NCBI GenBank assembly: GCA_025890175.1
Contig: JANPYM010000009.1
Coordinates: 1,241,782 to 1,305,781 of the forward strand
Reading direction: 5' to 3'
DNA: 64,000 nt
Source of the DNA: Ciborinia camelliae
Taxonomy: Eukaryota > Ascomycota > Leotiomycetes > Helotiales > Sclerotiniaceae
Under the pieces are notes generated by a model. It worked only from the letters and a program-made list of their open reading frames with translations. It did not search any database and was not told where the DNA came from. This document shows positions 1-12,564 of the stretch, in pieces (the stretch's first letter is position 1; each line of letters opens with the position of its first letter). A program made the translations under genes and the position numbers.

Positions 1-954
1 ATTAATTTATTTAAATTAATAAAAATATTATTTGTATATATATTTAAAAACTTTGATATATCGAAAGATATTATTTTAAATAAAAGATTATAATTTATAA
101 GTTATTTTTGGGGAAATTTAATATTTTATTTTTGTATTTATTGAAAATTATTAATAATATTTTATTTTTAAATTAATAAGTAAATTAAGTGATAAAATCA
201 AAATTTTATATATTATATTATATATTATTTGAATTGAAGATAAAATAATTGGGTATTATTGTTATTTTTGGTAAAATTTATATATAATATTAATTAATAT
301 AATATAATAAAAGAAACTTTATTTAAAGTAATATATAGTTTTTAATTTATATTTAATTATATTAATAAAAATATTAATATAAAAAAAAAAATATTAATAG
401 TTTACAAAAAAATCAAAATTTTAATAAAAAAATAAAAAAAGTTTAAAAAATTTTAATAAAAAATAATTATAAAAAAAATTCAAAAGAATATTTTAATAGG
501 ATATTAATGATTTAATATTGGTGATTTAATAATATTTAATATAAAAAATATTAAATAATTAAAATTTAAAAAAAAATTTTTAAAATAATTTATAAGATTA
601 TTTATAATTATCAATATTATTTCAAATAAATAATTATATAAATTAAAACTATTTTTTATTTACAAAATATATAATATATTTTATATTTTTTTATTAAAAT
701 TATAATATAAAAAAAAAAATACTATTAATTTACTATTATTTAAAAAAATAAAAAAAAAGCTAAAATACAAAATAAAAAAAATTTTAATATATTAAAAAAA
801 AAAAAAAAAAATATAATATTTAGTTTAATAAAAAAATTATATTTTATTAAAAAATATATAGAAATTAAAAAAGAATTTTTGAAATTCGGATATAATTCTA
901 AATAATTATTTTAATAAAAAAATATTATTAATATAATATTAATAAAAATAAATA

Positions 955-1130
955 AAATATTATAAATAAAAACAATTTTAAATGATTTATATATTATTAT
1001 AAAAATATTATAAATAAAAATAATTTTAAATAATTTATATATTATTATAAAAATATTATAAATAAAAATAATCTTAAATAATTTATATATTATTATAAAA
1101 ATATTATAAATCAAAATAATTATAAAGATT
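955..1130. repeat. AT-rich minisatellite, about 47-bp unit, four copies
   Basis: A unit containing AAAATATTATAAATAAAAA followed by TTATATATTATTAT recurs about every 47-48 bases, near 955, 1000, 1048 and 1096. The later copies carry small changes. The 67-codon frame on the minus strand here is only the repeat read out as Tyr/Ile/Phe-rich peptide, not a gene. Confidence 0.7.
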
Positions 1131-3663
1131 TGTATATTATTATAAAATTTAATAATTAAAAATTGGAGATTGTTAATTAATTAATAATAAAATTATATTT
1201 ATAAAAAAAAAAATATATAAAAAAAAATTTATTTATTTTTATTATTAAATTATTAAAAGATTTTATATTTTTTTTATTATTATTTAATAATTTTAAATAA
1301 AAAAAAATTATTTTTATTAATAATATTTAAATTGTTATTAAAAAAAAGTTTTAAAAATTAACAAAATAAATTGTATATATATTGATTTTTTTTAATAATA
1401 TATTGTTCAAATTTATAAAAAATATAAGATTTAAATAAGGAATTATTATTAATTAATAATAAGAAATAAATATTTAATAATAAATTTTTATTAAAAAACA
1501 AAATAGAATTGAAAAATTAGGGTTTTAAAAAAAAATAATTAATTTTTAATATATATTAAAAATTGATTATTTATTAAATAATAATATCTTTATTTATATT
1601 TATATTTATATTGTTAAAAAAACTAAAATTAAAAAATAAAAAAAAATTGAAAATAATATTTCGAAAAAATTTATAGATTTTATATTTTAAAGAAAAAAAA
1701 ATATATATTAATTATTTGATATTTAAAAAATTGTAAAAAATTAAAATAAAATGAATAATTTGAAAATTAAAAAATTTTAAAAATAATTAAAAAGATTTAA
1801 AAAATTTAATTTTTAAAAATTTTGATTTAAAAAAATCGTTTTTTTATTAATCTTTATTGAAAAACAATCGAAATTTAATTTTTTAAAAGTTTAAATTTTT
1901 TTTGAAAAATAAAAAAAAGTGTTTTAAACAAAAATATTATTTTTTAAAATAATCTTTTTTTTATTTTTTATAACAATTTTCTTTTTCCTTTTTTTTGTAA
2001 AAACAAAAAAAACAAAAAAAACAATCAAAACAAAGATTTTTGTTTTCTTTTTTAATAAATTTTTATTATCCAAATCAAAATTTAATATATTTTTGATTTT
2101 TATATTCTTAACTTTTTTAATTAAAAACGAAAAATATATTTATATATATTAATTAGCAATTAATAAATAAATAAAAAATAATTTACAAAATATTAATAAA
2201 TATTCAATAAATTTATTAAAATTATATTTATATTAAAAAAAATAAATATTACAACTATAATAACTTTTTTAATATTATAAAATTTATATACTAAACTAAT
2301 ACATTTTGTTTTATAAATTATAACAAAAACAATTAAAATATATTTCTTTTAATAAAAAACAAATTAATTTTATATTTTCTGTTTTTTAATAAAATTTAGT
2401 TTTATATTATTATACTTTTATTAATAATAAAACAATTAATTAATATTAAAATAAAATTATTTAAACAATAAACTACAAAACTTTTTTTTACAAATATATT
2501 TGTTATATAATAATAAAGGATTATTAAAAAACAAATATTTTTAATTTATAATATTACTTTTTTTTAATACTTTTTCAATTTTATAAAAATTAATTAATTT
2601 TATATAATAAAAATAAATAAATTTAATAAAAATTACAAAAATATTTACAAAACGTTAAATAATTGTTATAAAAAGATAAAAAAAGTTATAATATTAATAA
2701 AAAGATTAATTAAAAAAAGAATATAAAAAAATATAAAAAATAATATTAATAAAAATTAAAAATTTAAATTTTGAATTATAAAAATAAAAAAAATATAAAT
2801 ATTTTTAATAACAAAAAATATAAAATTTAATTATTTAATTAAAAAATTAATAAAGTTTTGTTTTTTTATATTAAAAAAAAATTTTTAAATATAAAAATTT
2901 TAAAAATAAAATTGTTAAAATAATCTTCGATATTTAATTAATATTTACTAAATATTTACAAAATTTTTAATAAATCAAAAAAAATAAAATAATATAAATA
3001 TATAATATTAAAATATATTTTATTTAAAATCAATATTTTATTAATAATATAGATTTTAAATTAATAAAAATAAATTATTATTTAAAAATTACTATTTATA
3101 TAAAAAAATAATTACAAAAATATAAACCAAAAAAATATTTCAATATATATAAACAATAAATTTTAACAAATAAAATTTTTTAGGCGAAATATTTTAAAAA
3201 AAAAAATTTTGTTACAAATTTAAAAATAATAAAAACAAAAAAAATATTTAAATATAAAATTTAGATTTAAAATTAATATATTGATAATTGTTAATATTCG
3301 ATATTAATTAATAACAAATTTTTAGTATAATATTTAATTTGTAAAATATTAATATATACAAAACAAATTTATATAATTAAACAAAAAAGATTTCGAAAAT
3401 TTATAAAATTTTATATTAAACGAAATATTATTATTTAAATAATAATTAATAATATATTATTAATTATTTAAAAGATAATAAAAATTTTATTTAAAAAATA
3501 ATAAAAAGTTTTGGAACCATTATTGATCTAGTTGATTCCTTGTATTTTCTATCTTAACAGAATTGGAGGAAGAAGGTAAGTTTAAAAAGAGAAGATAGGT
3601 TTGGAGAAAGAAATTATATAATTTTTAGATTTTTAGATTTGTAGAATCAAAAGAAGAAAATAA

Positions 3664-3740
3664 ATTCGTAGGTTTGTAAATTCGTAAATTTGTAAATTTG
3701 TAGATTTGTAGATTTGTAAATTATAAATTCGTAGATTTAT
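3664..3740. repeat. Short tandem repeat of (A/G)TTTGTA(A/G)-like units
   Basis: AATTCGTA, AATTTGTA and GATTTGTA units follow one another for about 75 bases with alternating C/T and A/G differences. The differences are mostly transitions, which fits decay of a uniform repeat in a mutated AT-rich block. Confidence 0.6.
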
Positions 3741-4180
3741 AAATGAAATAAATATATCGACCTCACTATCGCCACCCCTGTCACCCAATTAAATTATTTA
3801 ATTATAAAAACTTTAATAATTTTTTTAAAATTGTTTATTTCGGATCGGGTTTATCAATTTTCCGATTAAAATTTACTACTTTATATATATATATTATAAA
3901 TTTAAAAAATTTCAAACTAAAAAACTAATAGAAAAGTATAATTCCGTATATCTAATTAATTTTTATTATATTATTTACTATTTATTATTTACTATTTACT
4001 ATTTACCATCTACCATAATAATCTATTATAATAATTTATAGATTACTATAACGTTTTTTATTTTTAGTTTAGCTTTTTATAATAGGAAATCTTTTACATT
4101 AAAAAATAAAAACAAAATTTTTTATACAAAATTTTATGTTAAAGTTTATTTATACGGAATCTATATTACTCCATATTATA

Positions 4181-4544
4181 TTGCTTCATTTGCAGAAACC
4201 AATATTCTTAGTATACGTTAATAAGACTTCACCCTTCAATACTAATTTGATCTTTGAGCCATCAAGTTCTTGTTTCCGATATAGATGAGGAACATTCAAG
4301 GTATCAATTAAGACCCATTTCATGCCACAACAGAGGACCTCGGGAGCAATCTGAAGTCTTTGTTACTAGTCTGAGAACTTATAATTTCTGTTGTATTTTT
4401 GTCTGGTTTATTACTTCCACAAGGGAATGTTTTCTCTCTTTGGATTTAGTCCCCTGCAGGATCCTTACGCAACATAATCAAATACCAACACCCAAATCTG
4501 CAGACACAATCCACAGTCCACAACCTAACCCATCTTCACAGGAT
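4181..4544. other. Intergenic, nothing supported
   Basis: Base composition returns to normal here. A 99-codon frame on the plus strand shows no recognisable motif and I do not call it a gene. Confidence 0.5.
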
Positions 4545-5368
4545 CTATGCTAGCTTTCCCGTTTCACTGCCGTTCTCTTCATATCTCCCAGGATTTATAG
4601 ATGAATCTATCGCCGTGGTCGCCAATTGCATAAGCCTAGACATGCTCGGATTCTCCAACTCTGGCATGAAGAACTCCAACTGATACCTCTGCTTCCACTC
4701 TGAAATTGGAGTATTATATATGCGATGTTCCTTTCGGATGACCAATATCTCTGCTGGACGTAGGTTGCATTTTTGCATAACATCCGGCTGCATGATCGAA
4801 CCTCCTTCACCTCCCCAATCACCTCCCCAATCACCTCCAAATGTAGTGATGGTAACCCAAGGTCCACATTTGATTCCCGGGCCAGGCGTGCAATGTGCGG
4901 CGTCTCTGAGGGCAACATTGGCAGAAATTCGGACATGAGAGAAACAATTGACATTGGCAGCGGCTTTAGTTAAAGGAATACCAGATTGTGCAGTTAATGA
5001 TTTATAATAGCATTTTTTTAAAGCTGTTTTGTGGTCTGGTATGGCTTCTTGCCCCATTAAAGGGTTCATTTCGAAAGAATAGGCGGTGATAATGAATGGG
5101 GGGGAGAGATAGTGTTTTCGATGAAATTCGAAAAGTCATGCCAAAGGGGGCTCCGATCATTGAATATTCGATTTTGGACGAGGAGGGGAAGGACAATGGT
5201 TCCATGTTGGGTTCGATCAGAGCGTGGCTGGAGGTCCACGCCGGGAGGGAGAGTGAGATAAGATGAGAAGGTAGAAAGAAATTTTTTTATTGCAGTGGTG
5301 GCTTCACTGTTCCATGAAGAGCGACACCAAGGATTGCTACAAGCTGCAAAAATCGCATGATAAGACAT
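4545..5368 (-). pseudogene. Doubtful hypothetical gene, probably frameshifted
   Basis: Two minus-strand frames meet at a run of seven C residues on the coding strand (plus-strand G run about 5098-5104). The first frame starts with ATG at 5368 and the second runs to a stop at 4545. Reading across the C-run with a one-base shift would give one product of about 270 residues. The second part has a Trp/Gly repeat (GGDWGGDWGGEGG) and several Cys. I do not recognise a family. It could be a pseudogene, a gene with a sequencing error in the homopolymer, or chance open frames. Evidence for coding is only frame length and composition. Confidence 0.3.
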
Positions 5369-8300
5369 ATTGACAATGTTATTATTGGATTTTGTGTTTC
5401 TTCAGCTGTGTTAGTTTGAGGTTTGAAGTAATGATAGTGCAGAAACTCGACAGCCACAGAATATTTTTATCTATCATTTACTCCTTCAAGTAGAACGAAA
5501 AGTCCGGAAGGATCATTGATCAAATTTGGAAAGACCTCATGCATCAAATTCTTTCATTCGAGCAAGCGCACATCAGTAAAGCACACATTAACAAGATAAG
5601 GAAAGAGTGATTTGACAATCTTTTCATGCAGGATATAGATATCACTTCTTTGCTCCTACTGATGGAATTTACATCATAAAGATGATTAAATAATTTCAGA
5701 CCGGAAGTGATGAAAGAACAATTGCTCTCAGTACTACTCCTAAAAAGCCGAAGAGAAAAATATAGGGTAAGTGCTATAGATGAGACAAATATAAGTCGAT
5801 CTTTGTTACTGCCAATGGCACCCAGCTTTTACACAAAGCATCTTTTATTGGCTTGAACTCGGAGGCTACTAAGTCTTCTTGAGATAAAACACCAATCTGG
5901 CATATCTTTTGCTGAGTATTTGAACAAGGTAATGACTTTACCCTCTATGATTTCCAAGCTACAGAACAGAACTCTAAAAAGAAACATGCTTTCTGTCGGT
6001 TGCGTGCTAATTTTTTGAGTGTTAGATAGTCAACCCGCAAGGTATTATCGTCCCTTAAGCAGAATTGCATAATGGTTAGCAAGAGGTAACCCCTATTTCA
6101 TCTTATTCTTTCATAGCCAGACTCATGCCAGGTGGAAAATTAAGAATAGCAAGTATATGTTAAAACCAAACCAAAGACAAAAGAAGAATGATCATGATAT
6201 TGCAACTCCGGTACTCTTGATATCCTGTACTCATGATTCAAAATAGATTTGATTGAAATTCAACTTGAAGCACCAGATGGGAATTTCCTCTGCAAAACTA
6301 ATTCAAGACCGAAAACATAGTCTCAAAGTCTTAGCTGCATAACGAAGTGTAATGCAGCAGGCTCTCAACTCAACAAGGTCTGCCTTTGCAATGGCAATAC
6401 AAGTTGATATCTACAATACATCCACAGAGTGATGAAATGCAACTTCTGGCCGACATTTCTCACAATTGCTGAGGTCTAGGAAGTTGTATATCCTAGGGTA
6501 TCCCATAGACCTAGCGATCCTAAGAAATGAGTGAAGCTTCATTATTGAGATTTTGATGTATAAAAAATGAAAATGAATCATTACTATCAGCCCCCAAAAA
6601 TACCTATGAAATGATCAAACTTTTTGGCAAAAAACTTGGGAGCAAGCGGTGGCTCACGATCAATTTAGTTTCAACGAGACTAAAGTCTAAATAAATATCG
6701 ACCATATTTACATTGAGCAAGAATGCATTCGTGACAGACCGACTTGAGTGAACCTTTGATATTTCCCCTATATGATGACATTCACCCCTTTAGCACCTAC
6801 TGCTGCACTGACTGCCTCCACTCGCTTGTTGACAAATCGAACCACCGCAACAAGGGTATATCAAACAAGGACTAATAACATAGAGGGAACAAATTCCACT
6901 ACTGAACCGAGCCAAATATCGAAAGAAGAATTGCTGTATAGCTAATGACTATAAAAAAAAGGAGGCTTTTGAACTAAGGGGTTTTACGTAGAATCAACTA
7001 ATTAAGGGAAAGAACTCTCTAGAAACACCGATAGGGTGTTCTATTCATTAATTGAACGTACCGAGCATAATCATTCCACTTGGCGCATGTACCATGCGGC
7101 TATGCCCCATAGTCTATGTGTTAGTTGCTCGTATCCCAGTTTACTAAAATAACGCATTATAATTTATTTCAAATGGAATCAAGATTTCAGATCGTATGCT
7201 AGTCTGCATCGGTACTAGGGCTTCCTTTGGAGTACCCGCAGTATGGGTGGAAATTTAGCTCCTTTTCGAGAATCTTCTAATTCTTCAACTGAAACTCCAA
7301 CTCCAATTCTAAGCTAATAATAACTATAGTTTCACTTCAGAGCAAGTTCGTTCCTTTCTTTTTGCTACTTTTTCCAATTTTACTCCTTCATGTTCATATG
7401 GCTTCAATTTAAAGAACGGTGAACTTCGGTAAGGTTTCGAAATTAGTTAGAAGAAGTACCGGTCAACCACGGAATGACAAGATGAGGGTGTAAGTTCAAA
7501 AATAGATGACTAAGCTTGGGATTGAAATTGAAATTCAAATACATGCTAATAATTGAAATCAAGATGCACAGTATAGCTTATAAAGTAGCTGACGTAGTGA
7601 GCGATTTACTGCTTTCCGAAGAGAAATATACTGCTTCAAGAATGGTCAGGAGAAGAGGAATATCCTATTCTGGTTCCAAAGTGGGATATCAACTGGTGGA
7701 GTGAGCCATAGGTGAGAAAGTCGGGTAAGGTTCATAGACAAGGAACCCAGTACCTAGGAGCCAAGTCATAAGTGACAACAACAGAAAGGTGCCAATATAA
7801 TGCGGCCAAGGTTGACAGTCAGTGCCCAATGCCCATAAGGTGACATACCATTTGCTTTCGAATAATAAGGTTACGAGATAAAACAACAGTCCCAGCACCT
7901 TGGTCTTGGCTCTCTGTATGCCTAGGTACCCGTGACTTCTCATTACCTATTAGGCTATTACCAGGAGCATCGTACAGGAGATCAAGATGAATAAGGAATG
8001 TATTATTCCACCAAACCTGACTAGTCCGTACATAGCCCCTTTTTGCCTCCCTCCCTTCACTCTCCCTATATACTTGTGGGGTAAATCCAGTATCTTCAAA
8101 CTCTAAAACCGTGAACGCCGAAAGACGACGATTAATATTCTATTTATAATTTGTCACCCCATGGCATAATGGCACGTCGCACTTGCTAAAAAACGTAAAT
8201 TACCTGTAGTTTTATACCTTCTGGCGGTATGAGCATTGAGAATTTGAGTAGGTCATCGCTGTATACAGTCTACTACCTGGAGCCTGGGGCTTTTTACACT

Positions 8301-8457
8301 ACTACCTTATGAAATAATACAGTCTATGGGTAGACCCGGTAGAGCGTACGGTATCGATCAATCGGGCATTCCACTCGGATACGTTGTTCCGGTTCCTCAA
8401 AGGGATCTCGTATAGATTGGTGGGGAAGTAGCACGGCAGCAGAACACACTGCACAGG
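5369..8457. other. Intergenic, no gene supported
   Basis: About 3.1 kb of mixed sequence with many stops in all frames. The longest frames (7516-7704 plus, 7689-7943 minus) are short. The minus one is hydrophobic but has no family signature. No RNA gene was recognised. Confidence 0.5.
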
Positions 8458-8524
8458 CCGGTATTATATATTAAATATATTAATATATTATATACCGGTA
8501 TTATTATTAATGCACTGTACAGTG
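8458..8524. repeat. Two palindromes: CCGGTAT...ATACCGG and CACTGTACAGTG
   Basis: CCGGTAT at 8458-8464 and ATACCGG at 8492-8498 are perfect inverted ends of a 41-base segment whose interior is almost only A and T, mostly TATA-type. Fourteen bases further on, CACTGTACAGTG at 8513-8524 is a perfect 12-base palindrome. Both could extrude as hairpins. They lie just left of a larger inverted repeat. Confidence 0.75.
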
Positions 8525-8556
8525 TACAACTTTTGCGGGGGTGCTCATATTGCTAG

Positions 8557-8679
8557 AGTATCTGAAAATAGCCACAGTGCCAGTGTGCCAGCATACCACA
8601 CTGGCCCACACAGTGGATAAAATCATGATTCTCCTCCTGTAGTGAAGGCACGTGCCAAGTCCCGCTATTTTCAGATACT
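8557..8679. repeat. 123-bp inverted-repeat element with perfect 16-bp ends (MITE-like)
   Basis: AGTATCTGAAAATAGC at 8557-8572 is repeated in perfect reverse complement at 8664-8679. The 91-base interior contains a second inverted pair, CCAGTGTG at 8580-8587 with CACACTGG at 8597-8604. There is no reading frame inside. Size and terminal inverted repeats fit a miniature inverted-repeat transposable element, but I see no clear target-site duplication, so a hairpin-forming regulatory or RNA element remains possible. Confidence 0.65.
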
Positions 8680-8940
8680 TCAACCTAGGTATCTATCTAA
8701 TTCTGACAGTCCTGACTGCGGGCACCACCGCTAGGTAGGTATGTTTGATAATCTGATTAAGCCTTGAACACCTACTGGGTGATAATTGCGATGAACGAAG
8801 TTCTAATTTGAAGTCAATGACTTATTAACATACCTAGGGATTTAGATTTAGGTGTTGTAAGGATTGAATGAAAGTTATTATAGTATAATCCAACAAGGTG
8901 AACACTGCACATTGGAAACCGCTACAACCAACCAACCAAC
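8680..8940. other. Intergenic, nothing supported
   Basis: Short spacer between the inverted-repeat element and the CTAC microsatellite. Partial CCTAGGT motifs occur near 8685 and 8830. Confidence 0.4.
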
Positions 8941-9056
8941 CTATCTATCTATCTACCTACCTACCTACCTACCTACCTACCTACCTACCTACCTACCTAC
9001 CTACCTACCTACCTACCTACCTACCTACCTACCTACCTACCTACCGACCTACCTAC
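8941..9056. repeat. CTAT/CTAC tetranucleotide microsatellite
   Basis: Three CTAT units are followed by about two dozen CTAC units, with one CGAC interruption near the end. Plus-strand frames across it read as Tyr-Leu-Pro-Thr repeats and are artefacts. It lies about 0.55 kb upstream of the secreted-protein gene. Confidence 0.95.
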
Positions 9057-9599
9057 AGAGTAGGGCACGTGAGGTATAAAACACCGAACGGCTGTTTTTA
9101 ATTTTGAAGCTATTTTAGGAATCACAAAGATGCACAAAGATTCACGAAGATTCACGAATCGCCACGTGTGGACGTCATAAATGGAATAATGAGGTGAAAA
9201 CCTTTATAAAGTTTAACCTTAATACTGGTATTTACTAGGTAACAACCTTACTACTGTATGACGCTCTATGTCCCGTTTCATCGCCCAAAGGCCAAGACTT
9301 TAATATTATCACAATTATCCCCACCACCCACGGAATACGAGGTCCCCAATTGCGATCAACAAAGTGCCGTCTCCACAGATCGTCATCGCCTTGTGAATCC
9401 CTGAGCAATGCATCTCGTATCAAAAGACATCCAAAGTTCCAAATGCATTCTTCTGCGATCATGAAGTATAAAGAGAGAGTCAATCCCGCTCTGTAATTCT
9501 CATCAACAACTCAAAACATCTTCACTCACAACATCCCAATCCAACTCACTCTCAACTTTTTCACCAATTTCTCAAAGAAATCACCAACAAACCGCCAAA
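9057..9599 (+). promoter_or_regulatory. Upstream region of the secreted-protein gene, TATA box at 9467-9473
   Basis: TATAAAG at 9467-9473 lies about 130 bases upstream of the ATG, which fits a fungal core promoter with a transcript leader of roughly 100 bases. The leader is rich in C and A, typical of highly expressed fungal genes. No other gene is supported in this stretch. Confidence 0.55.
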
Positions 9600-10101
9600 A
9601 TGCAATTCACCAACGCTCTTATCTCCGCTATCACCATCGCCGCCGCATCGGCTGCTGCCATCGAGAAGCGTAGCGTCGTCTTCAAGGTCACCGACCTCAC
9701 TGCCAGCTGCATTCCTCACAGCTCCCAGTGCCTGTAAGTCTCTTCTGCCTCTTGTCACACGCAAATAGTTACTAACATATCTCCTCAGCTACGCCTTCAA
9801 CGTCACCCAAGCTGGTACCATGGAGACCGTCGGTGTTTCCTGCTCCGCTCTCGTCACCGGCAAGGCCGATGGCACTCTCCCAGACATGGAGAAGTACTCT
9901 GGCGAGTGCGAGGATTCCTCAAGAACTTTCTGGTTCGCCAACACCACCACTGGTCTTGACTTCGCTGTCTCTCAACCAATCTCCCCATCCTCCAACCTTA
10001 CTGGATCCTTCTTGCTCCCAGCCAAGGACTTCATCAGCACCAACTCCGGCACTGGTAGCTACGAGACCTACAAGGGACCTTCTTCCGTCAACTTGTCGTA
10101 A
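9600..10101 (+). CDS. Small secreted elicitor-like protein, similar to Hip1/Hrip2-type proteins
   Basis: Two exons, 9600-9733 and 9789-10101, are joined across a 55-nt intron with donor GTAAGT, branch point ACTAAC and acceptor TCAG, giving 148 residues. Residues 1-20 form a signal peptide rich in Ala and Ile, followed by IEKR, a likely Kex2 processing site. The mature part has four Cys (37, 44, 63, 85), enough for two disulfides, and three Asn-X-Ser/Thr sites (49, 96, 114). Size, four Cys and the N-terminal motif fit the secreted cell-death-inducing family described in Botrytis (Hip1), Alternaria (Hrip2) and Magnaporthe. Such proteins act in the plant apoplast and trigger immune responses. 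The family assignment is from memory of its features and should be searched. The secreted nature is well supported. Confidence 0.8.
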
Positions 10102-11436
10102 ATGCCTTACCATTTACCGTTTTCTGTTTGGTATTTCGAGCGTATTAGAATAATTTAATTGCGGAATGGAGATTAGAACTTTAGGGTTCTAGCAAGTGTA
10201 TGATAGTTACTGGTGGAGGAAGAAATTCGGGATAGGCTATAAATTCAACATCATGTCTTCTCCCTACTCTCATGACCTTGTGCCATCATTCTATTAAATA
10301 TCACGATTCGTCCCATGTGTTCTTTCCAAAACTGACTCTTGTTTGCCCAAACCGTCCAAGCAATCCAAATAATTGAATAGGTAGTCTGTTACAATCATCG
10401 CAGGATAATCTTTCTTTGACTTGAGGTATAAAAAACTCTAATTACATCAACGAACTAATTCATACAGCTTTTCAATTGATATCCAATACTTATACTTTGC
10501 TTAAGTTTCTCTCACCCATAAATTAAAGGGCAATATTGGAGACAGGTTAGCAAAATAGGACTGAAAAATTTTCATACTCATAAAGCCGGGAAAATAATTT
10601 CATCTAGAACTGAATTGGACCTTATTCTAAGTCCTGAGTCCTTCAAGACTTCGTCAAATAGTGATTAGTATCACTAAATCGTTTTTAAAAAAGTCTAAAT
10701 AAACACCGTTTTGGGCTCATTCAAAATAGCAAGAAGGAACAAATGATCAGAGCCTCCACGTACAATATCTGGGCAGACTGGGGATTGGAAGTGGAAGTGA
10801 ATCTCATCGAGCTCGCTCATACCATGTGAAATCTGGGGGAGGGGGCAGGAGGGGGCGGAGGGGGATATTGTCATGAGTTTCAGTGTGTGTTCACGCCGGT
10901 TTTGTTGAAATAGACTCATCGACGGTTATTATCATGGCAGTAGCTAGAGCTAATTTTAACTATCGAACTCTCCATTTAATCATGACAATCCTCCCTACTG
11001 TGCATATATTTACGTTGAAAGGTTACATCAGATACGCAGCTCCTTGGAAATTTACTTCACTTTGCATTTTACCAACATGAAATTTGAGAATTACATGCTG
11101 GTTTTTAAAAGAAAAGATGTTTTTGTCCTTTGAGAGTGAGGCAGAAAATGAATGACTCACTAACATACATATTCACGTATATGGAAAGACAAGATTACTA
11201 TATAAGCTTTTGTCGAAACTTTTTAACATCAAATTTATAAAATGATGTAGATTCTCATTTATTTGGAATGCTCGATTCTGATTGGGCGTTCAAAGAGTAG
11301 GTACAAGTAGTCTAGAAAGAATATTAATCGAAAAATAAATTCAAATTCATAGGGCGTTACAAAAAGCGTTGTCAATAATATGTATAACTTATAGGCAAGA
11401 AATATTATTGGTCGGCCCGAGCGGCCGTACTGAAAT

Positions 11437-11453
11437 CCCGTAGTCTATACGGG
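11437..11453. repeat. GC-rich hairpin CCCGTA-N5-TACGGG
   Basis: CCCGTA at 11437-11442 pairs with TACGGG at 11448-11453, next to a GC-rich patch (GTCGGCCCGAGCGGCCGTAC, 11411-11430) in otherwise AT-leaning DNA. Similar CCGTA-type palindromes recur near 34.28 and 42.7 kb. Confidence 0.6.
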
Positions 11454-12564
11454 TCAACATTCTTTAAGTTCTCCTAAATCTTAATATTTTTTCCATCTTA
11501 GCTAAGAGGTGAACTGTGAGCAACGTTGTATAAACCGCAATGGTTGTCTTTGACAGATAATCGTTGAAGATGGAGAATGGCAGGCTCTACAAGAGAATTA
11601 AGGAGTGTGCAATTTGTGCCTCAATCCTCCGTTGTGTAGTAGCAGTATATGGGTATAGTTTTAAACCCCCCTTCCACTCCCAGATGCGGATGAAAAAAGT
11701 TTTGTCTCCCCAAAGATTTTGTTTCCCCAAAGATTTTGTTTCATCATTTCTTCCTGTCACCGTCAGATTTGGGCACCCGTACCTTTTACGGGATATTTGA
11801 CCTCTTCACCCTACCCTATAAAACCCGCGGTATATACCATGTGATCGTCTAATATAGTCGTCCAATGTCAAGGTTATTCCCAACTATATGAGAGAGAATC
11901 AGAATCATCAGATGATAGAGTCGAAGTGTTCCCCGCCCCCCTCTTTTCCCGCCCTGCCCCTCAACACATATTATAATTTGAATGAAGTATGAAGTGCCGT
12001 ATGAAGGATCATTTGCCCAAATCAAAAACCCCCAAATCCAAACCCTTGATAGTCATACTATCTAGCTCATTCTATCACCACCACCATATTTATTACTGCC
12101 ATCGCTACTCCGATATTTGATCGCCAATTTATCAACGTGAAGAAATTCTGGTGCCTCTTGGTGCATATCCATAAAGGGATTGATATCCTTCCCGTCCTTT
12201 CTCGATCTTTTTTGACTCACTTCCATCTCGTTATTGGCTTGTAATCAAGCCGAAAATCTTTTGTACTAGCATATCTCGGAAAAGATCCATCTCTGTCCAG
12301 CCCACCTCCACAAAAAGAAACCTTCGGAGAATTGTGTATCCAAAATCCCCCCTTTGGCCTCACGACACGGAAACTTCAAATATCGTTCCATCCGATCTCA
12401 TCTCTATATTCACTTCCCTATCCGTCCACATTTTTATTGGCAAAGAACCTTGGAATCTCTAGCTTCATGTATGAAAATCAATCCTATCTGATCTTAGGCC
12501 CACCTACCTCCTCTATTCTTGTATAAACTTATTTTCATTTGATTGGTTGAAAAGCAAATTTATT

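Larger units (their letters stand above)
1..4180. other. Extremely AT-rich gene-free tract (RIP-like)
   Basis: Almost every base is A or T, with long A/T runs, and no convincing coding sequence is present. The composition changes sharply near 4.2 kb to normal genic DNA. In filamentous ascomycetes such blocks are usually transposon or other repeat DNA eroded by repeat-induced point mutation, often near centromeres or subtelomeres. The tract itself shows only the composition. No transposase or reverse transcriptase motif survives to name an origin. A slightly more GC-rich patch near 3.51-3.60 kb may be a remnant of ordinary sequence. Confidence 0.8.

Noticed and set aside
911..1114. 67-codon frame on the minus strand with repeated Ile/Tyr/Phe blocks
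   Set aside because: It is the 47-bp AT-rich minisatellite read in one frame, without coding features.
7689..7943. Hydrophobic 84-codon minus-strand frame
   Set aside because: No family motif, no splice context and no neighbouring exons; hydrophobicity alone is not enough.
8864..9101. Plus-strand frames encoding Tyr-Leu-Pro-Thr repeats
   Set aside because: Direct translation of the CTAC microsatellite; no conserved flanks.
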